A stretch of DNA of 64,000 nucleotides from JALYUS01 sp038231255 (lineage in GTDB: Bacteria > Chloroflexota > Chloroflexia > Thermomicrobiales > JALYUS01), in assembly GCA_038231255.1 (NCBI GenBank), contig JBBRLR010000011.1, forward strand, positions 10,327 through 74,326. The letters are read 5' to 3'. Shown piece by piece: positions 1 to 8,607 of this stretch (its first letter is position 1; every line of letters begins with the position of its first letter). Both the position numbers and the translations under genes were made by a program. Under the pieces are notes generated by a model. That model was not told where the DNA came from and did not search any database. It saw only the letters and a list, made by a program, of their open reading frames with translations.

Positions 1-1
1 G

Positions 2-643
2 CCCGGCGAACGCCCGGTGCGCGTGCGGTTGCCACTGCTGGGGCGGCACAGCGTACACACGGCGCTCGCCGCGACGGGTGTGGCGCGGGTGCTCGGCCTC
101 GCACTGGACGACATTCTGGCGGGTCTTCAGGGCGAGCAGACGCAGTTGCGTCTGTATACCGTGCCGGGGCCGAACGGTGCGATGCTGATAGACGATTCGT
201 ACAACAGCAGCCCGCAGTCCACGCTCGCGGCGTTCAATCTGCTCGAAGAACTCGACGCATCCCGCCGGATCGCTGTGCTGGCGGACATGCTGGAACTTGG
301 CGTCTACGAGGTCGAGGGGCATACGCAGGTCGGGCAGCGTGCCGCCGACGTAGTGGATCGGCTTTACACCTTCGGCAACCGTAGCAGGGTCACGGCGGAC
401 GCGGCGGTGATGGCCGGGATGGCGAAGAGCGCGGTGGTTGCCTTTTCGTCGGACAGTAAGGACGCACTCGCCCGCCAGTTGCACGCCGACTTGCGCCCTG
501 GCGATGTCGTGCTCATCAAGGGGTCGCGCGGGATGCACATGGAAGAACTGGTTGACGCACTACGCACCCAAATAACGGCGGAAACCGGGGCATCCTCGAC
601 CGACACGGCGAGCACGAAGACTAATCCAGGTGGTTTGGTATGA
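2..643 (+). CDS. murF: UDP-MurNAc-tripeptide:D-Ala-D-Ala ligase, C-terminal part (5' end outside window)
   Basis: MurF adds D-Ala-D-Ala to the UDP-MurNAc-tripeptide in the cytoplasm, the last step of nucleotide-precursor synthesis. Only about 213 C-terminal residues are present, in the reading frame that enters at base 2. The LIDDSYNSSPQSTLAA stretch corresponds to the Mur ligase DAYNANP-type motif, and the VLIKGSRGMHME segment near the end is typical of the C-terminal domain. The gene ends in an ATGA overlap with mraY, the standard dcw order. The N-terminal and ATP-binding domains must lie upstream of the window. Confidence 0.93.
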   Translation, partial: PGERPVRVRLPLLGRHSVHTALAATGVARVLGLALDDILAGLQGEQTQLRLYTVPGPNGAMLIDDSYNSSPQSTLAAFNLLEELDASRRIAVLADMLELGVYEVEGHTQVGQRAADVVDRLYTFGNRSRVTADAAVMAGMAKSAVVAFSSDSKDALARQLHADLRPGDVVLIKGSRGMHMEELVDALRTQITAETGASSTDTASTKTNPGGLV

Positions 644-1668
644 CAACACCGATGCTTGCCCTCGTTGTTCTCCTGCGGACGGAGGTTTTGCCGACGCAGC
701 CGCGGGCGAATCTCGCCGCGTCGCTAGCCCTCAGTGCGGTCGCCTTCGTGATGACCGTGGTGATCGGTCGGCCGATCATCGCGACGCTCAAGCGGCACAA
801 GATTGGCAAGCGCATCCGCGTTGAGGGGCCGGAAAGCCATCTCATCAAGATGGGCACGCCGACGATGGGCGGCATCATGATCGCGACGAGCGTCGTCGTG
901 CTCACGGCGATCTTCAACCTCGCGGGGCGGCTCTCGATGCTGCTGCCGCTCGGCGTGCTGCTCGCCTGCGGCGTGCTCGGCGCGGTGGACGACATGCTCA
1001 ATCTCGTCGGCGGCACGCGCACCGGGCTGACCGCACGGTTCAAATTCGCCTGGCTTTTCCTGTTCGCGGCGGTCGCGGCATGGGTGCTCTACGGCCCGCT
1101 CGGCCTGCACAATATGTTCGTCCCGTTCGTCGGTAAATTCGACATCGGCATCGTCTATTTCCCGATTGCCCTGGTGAGCATCATGGGCTTCGCGCACGCC
1201 GTCAATCTGACGGACGGCCTGGACGCGCTCGCGGGCGGCACGGCGGCGATTGCGTACATCGTCTACGGGATCATCGGCTATTTGCAGGGGCAATTGCAGG
1301 TCGTGACCTTCTGCTTCACGATGGTCGGCGCGCTGATCGGCTTTCTTTGGTACAACGCGCATCCGGCGCAGGTCTTCATGGGCGACACCGGGTCGCTCGC
1401 CATCGGCGCGGGGCTGGCGGTCGCCGCTTTCCAGACCGGCCAGTGGCTGATTCTCCCGATTGTTGGTCTGGTCTTTGTCGTTGTGACGCTTTCCGTGATG
1501 TTGCAGGTAAGTTACTTCAAACTCTCGCACGGCAAGCGCATCTTCAAGAAAGCGCCGATCCATCACCATTTCGAACTGATCGGCTGGTCGGAAACGCAGG
1601 TGCAGATGCGCTTCTGGCTGGTCGGGATCGCGGCGGGGATGCTCGGCATCGCGCTCGCACTGTCGTAG
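640..1668 (+). CDS. mraY: phospho-MurNAc-pentapeptide translocase MraY
   Basis: MraY moves phospho-MurNAc-pentapeptide from UDP to undecaprenyl phosphate, making lipid I at the inner face of the membrane. The 342-aa product has about ten hydrophobic segments. It carries the family signatures KMGTPTMGG (near residue 70), the VDD pair (near 120), NLTDGLDALA (near 190), GDTGSLAIGA (near 247) and the HHHFELIGW loop (near 308), which together supply the Mg-binding and catalytic aspartates. The ATG start overlaps the murF stop (ATGA), so the two are translationally coupled. Confidence 0.97.
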   Translation: MTTPMLALVVLLRTEVLPTQPRANLAASLALSAVAFVMTVVIGRPIIATLKRHKIGKRIRVEGPESHLIKMGTPTMGGIMIATSVVVLTAIFNLAGRLSMLLPLGVLLACGVLGAVDDMLNLVGGTRTGLTARFKFAWLFLFAAVAAWVLYGPLGLHNMFVPFVGKFDIGIVYFPIALVSIMGFAHAVNLTDGLDALAGGTAAIAYIVYGIIGYLQGQLQVVTFCFTMVGALIGFLWYNAHPAQVFMGDTGSLAIGAGLAVAAFQTGQWLILPIVGLVFVVVTLSVMLQVSYFKLSHGKRIFKKAPIHHHFELIGWSETQVQMRFWLVGIAAGMLGIALALS

Positions 1669-1679
1669 GGGACGAGGCA

Positions 1680-3137
1680 ATGGCGGATCGAAGGGAAACG
1701 ATAACTCTCCGCAGGAAACGCGCCCTGCTGATTGGCCTCGGACTGCACGAGGGCGGTGCGGGCGTCGTCCGCTTCCTCGTCCGCGCGGGGGCGGAGGTGA
1801 CCGTGACCGACCGGCAGGGCGCGGCGGCGCTCGACGCGGCGATCCGCTCGCTGGACGGATTGCCCGTCACCTACCGGCTCGGCGGGCACGAGGGTATTCG
1901 GGTGCGTGACTACGACCTCGTCGTGCGCAATCCCGCCGTCCCGGCGGACGCGCCGCTCCTGATGGAAGCGCGGGCGGCGGGCATCCCGGTCGAGATGGAG
2001 ATGACGCTCTTCCTCGCTGCCTGCCCCGCGCCGGTCGTCGGTGTAACGGGAACGAAGGGCAAGACGACGACCGCGCTCTGGATCGGGCACATCCTCCGGC
2101 AGTGGAAACCGGAGACGGTGATCGCCGGGAACATGGGCATCTCCGCGCTCGATGCACTGCCCGCGATTGCGCCAAAAACGCCGGTGGTGCTGGAACTCTC
2201 GTCGTTCCAACTCGAAGCGACGGGCGAGCGCGGTTTGAGTCCACATATCGCCGTGATAACCAATCTCTCGACCGATCACCTCGACCGCTACCCGAACCCC
2301 GAAGCGTATTGGGACGCGAAGTGGGACATCGCGCGCTACCAGACGGCGGGGGATACGTTGATCCTCCCTGCCTGGACCGAGGATGACACGCGCGACGATC
2401 CCGGTTTGGCATTTCTTGCCGCGCGTGTCGGGGCGGCGGCGGCACAGATCGTGCCGTTCGGCGCGCTCCCGCCCGCGAGCGGGTACCCGCCCGGTTCCTG
2501 GTGGGATGAAGGAACTGACACGCTCATCTGGACGGGGAGCACGGGCACGTTCCCGGTCGGGCGCGGGGGCGACCTTGCGCTACCGGGGGCACACAACCGG
2601 ATCAATGCCGCCGCCGCCGCCGCCGCCGCGTTCGCCTGGGGCGCGCCCGTTGATGCGGTACGCGAAGGGTTGCGTACCTTCCGGGGCGTGCCGCATCGCT
2701 ACGAAGACCTGGGCGCGATGGACGGCGTGCGCTACATCAACGACACCGCCGCGACCGCACCGGCGGCAGCGATCGCCGCCCTACACACGACGCCGGGGCC
2801 GGTGATTCTGCTCGCGGGCGGGTCGGACAAAGGACTCGACTTCACTGCCCTGGCGGATGCGATGCTCGGTGCGAAGGCAATCATTTTGTTCGATGGCCGG
2901 GTGCCGACGCCGCTCGCCGCGCTGCTTGAGGCGCGCGGCTATGCCGGGCCGGTCATCGGCCCGGTGGGGAACATGGACGATGCCGTTGCGCGGGCGGTCG
3001 CGCTCGCCGTGCCGGGCGACACGGTGCTGCTCTCACCGGGGGCGGCGTCGTTCGGCGTTTTTCAGAACGAATTCGATCGCGGGGATCAGTTCCGCGTCGC
3101 CGTCGCGCGGTTGCGACGAGAAGCGGAGGCGCGCTGA
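1680..3137 (+). CDS. murD: UDP-MurNAc-L-Ala:D-Glu ligase MurD
   Basis: MurD adds D-glutamate to UDP-MurNAc-L-Ala in the cytoplasm. The chosen ATG gives 485 aa. It starts 11 bases after the mraY stop and opens directly into the Rossmann-like N-domain (LLIGLGLHEGGAG). The ATP loop GVTGTKGKTTT is near residue 120, LELSSFQLE near 180 and NLSTDHLDR near 198. The C-terminal domain follows, with NDTAATAP and LLAGGSDKG. The frame stays open further upstream, but that part overlaps mraY and is not conserved. The stop overlaps the ftsW start by one base (TGATG). Confidence 0.95.
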   Translation: MADRRETITLRRKRALLIGLGLHEGGAGVVRFLVRAGAEVTVTDRQGAAALDAAIRSLDGLPVTYRLGGHEGIRVRDYDLVVRNPAVPADAPLLMEARAAGIPVEMEMTLFLAACPAPVVGVTGTKGKTTTALWIGHILRQWKPETVIAGNMGISALDALPAIAPKTPVVLELSSFQLEATGERGLSPHIAVITNLSTDHLDRYPNPEAYWDAKWDIARYQTAGDTLILPAWTEDDTRDDPGLAFLAARVGAAAAQIVPFGALPPASGYPPGSWWDEGTDTLIWTGSTGTFPVGRGGDLALPGAHNRINAAAAAAAAFAWGAPVDAVREGLRTFRGVPHRYEDLGAMDGVRYINDTAATAPAAAIAALHTTPGPVILLAGGSDKGLDFTALADAMLGAKAIILFDGRVPTPLAALLEARGYAGPVIGPVGNMDDAVARAVALAVPGDTVLLSPGAASFGVFQNEFDRGDQFRVAVARLRREAEAR

Positions 3138-4345
3138 TGGTGGTCGAGCGGATTTCTTTGAACGGCGTGCGGACGTCCGCGCGTCCCGTGCCGCCCGCAC
3201 CCGCTGCGCCGCAGGGCCAGGTGGACACGGTACTCGTCGGCACGCTGATCGTGCTCGCCTCACTTGGCATGCTGGTGCTCTTCAGTGCGTCATACGCGGT
3301 CGGCATCCGCGACACGGGCGACGGCCTGTATTTCCTCAAGCGGCAACTTTCATCCGCCCTGCTGGGCATCGTGGCGCTGCTGATTACCTCACGGGTGGAC
3401 TATCACTTCTGGCGGCGGCTCTCCGTGCCCGCGATGATCGGGACGGCGCTGTTGCTCCTCGCCGTCCTGCCGCTCGGGCGGACGGTCTTCGGCGCGCGCC
3501 GCTGGTTCGACCTCGGGCCGGTGCAGGTGCAGCCGAGCGAGATCATGAAGTTCGTCCTCATCCTCTATATGGCCGATCTGCTCGACCGGAAGGGGAGCCG
3601 GATTCGCCACTTCCTCAACGGCGCGATCCCCTTCGCGATCATCCTCGGCGCGATCCTCTTCCTCGTCATGCTCGAACCCGATCTCGGCACCGCGACGGTG
3701 CTCGCCGTCATTGGCCTCAGCGTTTTCCTGGTCGCCGGGGCGGATATCCGGCAACTCGGGCTGTTCCTGATGAGCGGCGTCGGCGCGTTCGCGCTGCTCG
3801 CGTTCACCGCGCCGTACCGGCGCGAGCGGTTGCTGCTCTTTTTGCACCCGGAGCGCGATCTGCGCGACGCGGGCTGGCAGCTCTGGCAGGCGCGGATCGC
3901 CCTCGGCGACGGCGGCATTTTCGGCCTCGGCCTCGGCGCGTCGCGGCAGAAATTCAGCTGGCTCCCGGCGGCGCATACCGACGCGATTTTCGCGGTGATC
4001 GGCGAGGAACTTGGCCTCGTCGGCTGTGCCATCGTGATCGGGCTGTTCGCGGCGATGGCGGTACGCGGTTACCGCACGGCAATGCACGCACCGGATCGTT
4101 TCGGCGCGATCATGGCGACGGGGATCACGACCTGGCTGGTCTTTCAGGCGGTCATCAATATCGGCGGCGTGACGACGGCGATCCCGTTCACCGGCGTGCC
4201 GTTGCCGCTCTTTTCGTACGGCGGCTCTTCTCTCGCGGTGACGCTCGGCGCGCTCGGCGTGTTGATTAGCATTTCCCGCACGACGCGCATACCCGAACGC
4301 GTGCGGCGTCGCGCGCCACAGACGGACGGAAACAGCGATGAGTGA
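3137..4345 (+). CDS. ftsW: SEDS-family peptidoglycan polymerase FtsW
   Basis: FtsW is the septal peptidoglycan glycosyltransferase of the SEDS family and works with a class B PBP at the divisome. The 402-aa product has a short Pro/Ala-rich cytoplasmic N-terminus (residues 1-30) and about ten membrane segments. SEDS motifs include FGARRWFDLG, QPSEIMKF, LEPDLGTA and AAHTDAIFAVIGEELG; the last contains residues of the large periplasmic loop. The gene overlaps murC by 8 bases. murG normally lies between ftsW and murC and is absent here. Confidence 0.95.
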   Translation: MVVERISLNGVRTSARPVPPAPAAPQGQVDTVLVGTLIVLASLGMLVLFSASYAVGIRDTGDGLYFLKRQLSSALLGIVALLITSRVDYHFWRRLSVPAMIGTALLLLAVLPLGRTVFGARRWFDLGPVQVQPSEIMKFVLILYMADLLDRKGSRIRHFLNGAIPFAIILGAILFLVMLEPDLGTATVLAVIGLSVFLVAGADIRQLGLFLMSGVGAFALLAFTAPYRRERLLLFLHPERDLRDAGWQLWQARIALGDGGIFGLGLGASRQKFSWLPAAHTDAIFAVIGEELGLVGCAIVIGLFAAMAVRGYRTAMHAPDRFGAIMATGITTWLVFQAVINIGGVTTAIPFTGVPLPLFSYGGSSLAVTLGALGVLISISRTTRIPERVRRRAPQTDGNSDE

Positions 4346-5729
4346 GATGACGCGTGTCGACGTTATCCTTCCTCCCGTCGGGTCGGCAGTCCACTTCGTC
4401 GGGATCGGCGGCGCGGGGATGATCGGGCTGGCGCGCATCCTGCTCGCCCAGAGGTATCGCGTCACCGGGTCGGATCGCGGCGACTCGCCCGGCCTGGCGA
4501 CGCTGCGCGAACTCGGCGCAATGGTGCATGTCGGCCACGACGCCGCATATGTCGGTGATGCCGCGCTCGTTGTCATCTCGGCGGCGGTGCGCGACGAGAA
4601 TGTCGAGTTTGCGGCGGCGCGGGCGCGCGGCGTCCCGGTCGTCAAGCGGGCCGCGCTGCTCGGCGCGCTCGCGAATGCGCGCCGCTGCATCGCCGTGGCG
4701 GGGTCGCACGGCAAGAGTACGACGAGCGGCATGATCGCCTTTATCCTCAGCACGCTCGGTCATGATCCGCTCTTTGTCGTCGGCGCGGAAGTGCGCGACC
4801 TCGGCACGAGCGCGCGGAATGGCGCAGGCCCGCTCGCCGTCGTGGAGGCGGACGAATACGACTACTCGTTCCTTCACCTCACCCCCGACATCGCGGTGAT
4901 CACGAACATCGAGCATGACCACCCGGACATTTTTCCGACCGCTGACGCCTACCTTGCCGCTTTCGCCTGTTTCGCCGGGCAAACGCGAGACGGTGGGACG
5001 ATCATCATCGGCAGCGACGATCCCAACGCGGTAACGATCACGGAAACGATGGCCGTGCAGACGGTGGGCGCCGGGCCGACTGCGGACTGGCGGATCATCT
5101 CGGAGACGGACGGCGTGGTGACATTGACCCATCGCGGCACACGGATTGGCCGCACGACGCTGACGGTGGCGGGCGAGCACAATGCGCGGAATGCGGCGAT
5201 GGCCGTCGCGGCGTGCGCGGCGGTCGGTGTGGACGCAGACGAAGCCCTGCGCGTTGTCGCGGCCTATCGGGGCGTTGGGCGGCGATTCGAGGTTGTCGGT
5301 GAGACGGACGGCATCACCGTCATAGATGATTACGCGCATCACCCGACCGAGGTGCGAGCAACGCTCGCGGCGACGCGGACGCGCTATCCGGGTCGGCGGA
5401 TCGTCGCAGTCTTCCAGCCGCACACGTTCAGCCGCTCGGTGCTCTATGCAGCGGAGTTTGCTGCGGCATTGTCGGGTGCCGATGTCGCGTTCGTCACGGA
5501 CATCTACGCGGCGCGGGAGCCGGACCCCGGCACGATCCACGCGCGCGACATTGCTGCTGCGGTCACGGGCGGGTGCGGGATCGCGAGCGGCGATCTCGCA
5601 GCGACGGTGGCACGGATCATGTCTGCCATGAAGCCGGGCGATGTCGTCCTGACGCTCGGTGCGGGCGACATCACGACCGTCGGGTCACAGGTGTTGCGAC
5701 TGCTGCAATCCAGTGAGGTGGCGCGATGA
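4338..5729 (+). CDS. murC: UDP-MurNAc:L-Ala ligase MurC
   Basis: MurC adds L-alanine to UDP-MurNAc, the first amino acid of the stem peptide. The 463-aa product has the MurC N-terminal nucleotide-fold motif FVGIGGAGMIGLA (residues 19-31), the P-loop VAGSHGKSTTSG (near 120), the VEADEYDYS and TNIEHDHPDIF substrate and metal segments (near 170-200), and the DDYAHHPTE motif (near 333). It overlaps ftsW at its start and murB by an ATGA at its end, so it belongs to the same transcript. Confidence 0.97.
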   Translation: MSEMTRVDVILPPVGSAVHFVGIGGAGMIGLARILLAQRYRVTGSDRGDSPGLATLRELGAMVHVGHDAAYVGDAALVVISAAVRDENVEFAAARARGVPVVKRAALLGALANARRCIAVAGSHGKSTTSGMIAFILSTLGHDPLFVVGAEVRDLGTSARNGAGPLAVVEADEYDYSFLHLTPDIAVITNIEHDHPDIFPTADAYLAAFACFAGQTRDGGTIIIGSDDPNAVTITETMAVQTVGAGPTADWRIISETDGVVTLTHRGTRIGRTTLTVAGEHNARNAAMAVAACAAVGVDADEALRVVAAYRGVGRRFEVVGETDGITVIDDYAHHPTEVRATLAATRTRYPGRRIVAVFQPHTFSRSVLYAAEFAAALSGADVAFVTDIYAAREPDPGTIHARDIAAAVTGGCGIASGDLAATVARIMSAMKPGDVVLTLGAGDITTVGSQVLRLLQSSEVAR

Positions 5730-6673
5730 CGGCGGGAGTGTATGTGGGCAATCGAGCGGCGATCAAAGCAAATGAGCCGCTGCGCCGTCACACGACACTG
5801 CACGTCGGCGGCCCGGCCGATTGGTTCCTCAAGATTGGCGCGGCGGATGGCGACGAACCGCTCCGCGACGCCCTTCGCTGGGCGGATGCGGAAGGGATCG
5901 CGGTGACGGTGATCGGCGGCGGCAGTAATGTCCTCGCGGCGGACGCGGGCGTGGACGGCCTCGTCATCAAACTGTTGACGCCGCGACCGACGATCCAGGT
6001 TGACACGAACGATCCCGCCATGCCGATTGTCACCGGGCACGCGGGGCTGCTGATGTCCGGGTTCGCGGAGGCGTGCGGCGAACGCGGACTGGCGGGGCTG
6101 GAATGGGCCGTCGGCCTACCGGGGACGCTTGGTGGCGCGGTTGCCAACAACGCGGGCGCGCACGGCGCGGAGATGAGCGCGGCCTTCCTCGATGCGACGC
6201 TGATCCGGTACGACGGGACGCCGCAAACGATCACGGCGGACGATATGGCCTATGCGTACCGACATAGCGCGATCAAGGACGGCACGATTCCCGGCGTCCT
6301 GACGACGATCCGCGTGCGGCTCACGCCGGGCGACCCCGCCGAACTCCGCGCGCGGGCGATTGAGTATCACGATTGGCGCAAGACGGCCCAGCCGCAGGCG
6401 GCCTCGGCGGGTTCGATGTTCCAGAACCCGCCCGGCGATGCGGCGGGGCGGCTGATCGAGGCGTGCGGCTTGAAGGGTTACACGATCGGGCAGGCGCAGG
6501 TTTCGCCCGTCCACGCGAACTTCATCGTCAATCTGGGCAAAGCGACGGCGGCAGAGGTGCTGGCAGTCGGCGATCATTGCCGTGCTTGTGTCGAAGCACG
6601 GTTCGGTATCGAACTCCACTACGAAGTGCAGCGCATCGGCCGGTGGGATGCGCGGGAGACGGGGAAATCATGA
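5726..6673 (+). CDS. murB: UDP-N-acetylenolpyruvylglucosamine reductase MurB
   Basis: MurB is the FAD enzyme that reduces UDP-GlcNAc-enolpyruvate to UDP-MurNAc using NADPH. The 315-aa product shows the FAD-binding VIGGGSNVLAADAGVDGLVI (residues 65-84), GLEWAVGLPGTLGGAVANNAG (near 125-145) and the SAGSMFQNPPGDAAGRLIEACGLKG region (near 225-250). The serine that usually acts as general acid lies in SAGSMFQNP. Length and the lack of the extended loop fit type II MurB. It overlaps both neighbours by ATGA junctions (murC upstream, ddl downstream). Confidence 0.97.
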   Translation: MTAGVYVGNRAAIKANEPLRRHTTLHVGGPADWFLKIGAADGDEPLRDALRWADAEGIAVTVIGGGSNVLAADAGVDGLVIKLLTPRPTIQVDTNDPAMPIVTGHAGLLMSGFAEACGERGLAGLEWAVGLPGTLGGAVANNAGAHGAEMSAAFLDATLIRYDGTPQTITADDMAYAYRHSAIKDGTIPGVLTTIRVRLTPGDPAELRARAIEYHDWRKTAQPQAASAGSMFQNPPGDAAGRLIEACGLKGYTIGQAQVSPVHANFIVNLGKATAAEVLAVGDHCRACVEARFGIELHYEVQRIGRWDARETGKS

Positions 6674-7821
6674 CCAACGAGCGACCGGCACGGGGTGGGC
6701 GGAAGATTCGGGTCGGCGTCCTGTTCGGTGGGCAATCGAGCGAGCACGCTGTCTCATTAGCGTCCGCGCAATCCGTGATCGCCGCCCTTGACCCGGACGC
6801 CTACGAGATCGTCCCGATCGGCATCACGCGGCAGGGGCAATGGCTGGCGGGCGGTGATCCGATGCGCGACCTGCTCGCGGCGGGCGGCCAACTGACCGAA
6901 AAGCCGCCGGAGACCGCAGCTGCATCGAACGCGATCATTCCCGCCGCCCGCGATACGGCGCTGACGGCGGGGCCGGAAGGCGCGTCGCGCGAACTCCATC
7001 GCCTCGATGTCGTCTTTCCCGTGTTGCACGGGCCATTCGGCGAGGATGGCACGGTGCAGGGCTTCCTCGAACTCGCAGACATCGCCTATGTCGGTTCCGG
7101 CGTGCGTGGCTCGGCGGCGGGGATGGACAAGGCGATGATGAAGGCGCTCTTCCGCGATGCGGGGCTGCCAACACCGCGCACGCAACTCGTCCGCGAATCG
7201 GAGTGGGAATGCGCGCCCGGTGCGGTCGTCCGGCGGCTCGTTGCGGCGGTCGGGTTGCCGTGCTTCGTCAAGCCGGCCAATATGGGTTCGAGCGTCGGCG
7301 TGTCGAAGGCGGAAACGGAAGGCGATATTCCTGGCGCACTGATCGAGGCGTTCCGCTTCGATGTGGACGGGCGGGTCGTCGTCGAAGAGGCAATTGTCGG
7401 CAGGGAAGTCGAATGCAGCGTCCTCGGCAACGAGGACCCGCAGGCGTCGGCAGTCGGCGAGATCATCGTGCAAGGGCATGCATTCTACGACTACGCCGCG
7501 AAATACACCGACCCCGCGACGCGCCTGCGCATCCCGGCCGATCTCCCGCCCAAGATTGCCGACGAAGTGCGCCGCTGCGCGGTCGAGGCGTTCCGCGCGA
7601 TTGACGCGCAAGGGTTGGCGCGGGTGGATTTCTTCTACGACGAGGCGCATGAGCGGGTGCTAATCAACGAAATCAACACGATGCCGGGTTTCACGTCCAC
7701 GAGCATGTACGCGATGATGTGGCAGGCGGTTGGCGTCTCGTATGGCGAGTTGGTGGATCGGCTAATTACCCTCGCCATCGCGCGGCACGACCGTCGTCGC
7801 CGTCGTCGCGGGGAGGCGTAA
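6670..7821 (+). CDS. ddl: D-alanine--D-alanine ligase
   Basis: Ddl is an ATP-grasp enzyme joining two D-alanines to make the dipeptide used by MurF. The ATG chosen overlaps the murB stop (ATGA) and gives 383 aa. Motifs: VLFGGQSSEHAVSL (near residue 18), VLHGPFGEDGTVQGFLE (near 118), FVKPANMGSSVGVSKA (near 200; the ATP-binding lysine) and LINEINTMPGFTSTSMY (near 332; metal-binding Glu/Asn). The YxxxK...Y pattern expected of D-Ala-D-Ala, not D-Ala-D-Lac, ligases was not resolved further. Confidence 0.95.
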   Translation: MTNERPARGGRKIRVGVLFGGQSSEHAVSLASAQSVIAALDPDAYEIVPIGITRQGQWLAGGDPMRDLLAAGGQLTEKPPETAAASNAIIPAARDTALTAGPEGASRELHRLDVVFPVLHGPFGEDGTVQGFLELADIAYVGSGVRGSAAGMDKAMMKALFRDAGLPTPRTQLVRESEWECAPGAVVRRLVAAVGLPCFVKPANMGSSVGVSKAETEGDIPGALIEAFRFDVDGRVVVEEAIVGREVECSVLGNEDPQASAVGEIIVQGHAFYDYAAKYTDPATRLRIPADLPPKIADEVRRCAVEAFRAIDAQGLARVDFFYDEAHERVLINEINTMPGFTSTSMYAMMWQAVGVSYGELVDRLITLAIARHDRRRRRRGEA

Positions 7822-7824
7822 GCA

Positions 7825-8586
7825 ATGGCGCGCGGGATGACGGCAAAACGCGTCGGGCAGGCGTGCGTCTACACCCTCCGGTGGGCGGTCGTGATGCTGC
7901 GGAACGGCCGGCTACCCGCAGGGATCGGCGCCCTCGTTCTCGGTGGCGCGCTCGCATTCGTCGTGACAGACGCGCGGTTTGCGGTCAATCGCGTCGTCGT
8001 CGTCGGTGTCGCGGGGCTGTCCGGCTCGACGGTGGCGGAAGCGACGGGCGTGTTGGGTCGGAGCGTTTTCAGCGTGGACAGCGCCGCTGTGGCACGCCGG
8101 ATCGCCACGCTCCCCGATGTGCGGCGCAGCGATGTCCACACCGAAGCGCCGGACACAATCGTCGTGCGGATCGAGGAGCGGCAGGCGGCGCTCGTGTGGG
8201 ACGCAGCAGATCAGTCATTTCTTGTTGACGCGGATGGTACTGTGCTGGGGCAGCCCGATGCGACCGCACAACAACGCTTGCCGCATCTCCGGGCGTTGGT
8301 GGGTATCCCGTTGCCGGTGACCGGTGGCCGCGTCGCCGATGATTCGATCCGCGCGGCGCTGGCGTTGAACGAGCAATTGCCGATAGTGACCGGGCTGACC
8401 GAGGCGGCGATTACGCTCGATCCTGTGGCCGGATTAGTTATCCAGGGGGGTACGTGGCGTGTGGTGGTGGGAAATGATGAACACCTCGGCAACAAACTTG
8501 CTATCTTGAAGCGATTGCTCGGACAGCAGCCGTGGGTGGAGGCGGATATTCGTGATCCCGAACGACCGGTGGTACGTAAGAAATAG
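7825..8586 (+). CDS. ftsQ: cell division protein FtsQ (POTRA domain)
   Basis: FtsQ/DivIB is a bitopic divisome scaffold that links early and late division proteins. The 253-aa product has a basic N-terminal tail, one membrane segment (about residues 32-50, ALVLGGALAFVV) and a POTRA-like domain (about 55-125: RVVVVGVAGLSGSTVAEATGV ends just before a FSVDSAAVARRIATLPDV stretch). A FtsQ C-terminal domain follows, with the LVWDAADQSFLVDADGTVL strand pair. It begins three bases after ddl and precedes ftsA, the canonical position. Sequence conservation outside POTRA is low, as usual for this family. Confidence 0.88.
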   Translation: MARGMTAKRVGQACVYTLRWAVVMLRNGRLPAGIGALVLGGALAFVVTDARFAVNRVVVVGVAGLSGSTVAEATGVLGRSVFSVDSAAVARRIATLPDVRRSDVHTEAPDTIVVRIEERQAALVWDAADQSFLVDADGTVLGQPDATAQQRLPHLRALVGIPLPVTGGRVADDSIRAALALNEQLPIVTGLTEAAITLDPVAGLVIQGGTWRVVVGNDEHLGNKLAILKRLLGQQPWVEADIRDPERPVVRKK

Positions 8587-8607
8587 CGGTAGGACGATAG
8601 GGATGGA

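Noticed and set aside
724..4753. Long minus-strand open frames opposite the dcw genes
   Set aside because: Antisense shadows of mraY, murD, ftsW and murC with low-complexity Arg-rich products and no ribosome sites.
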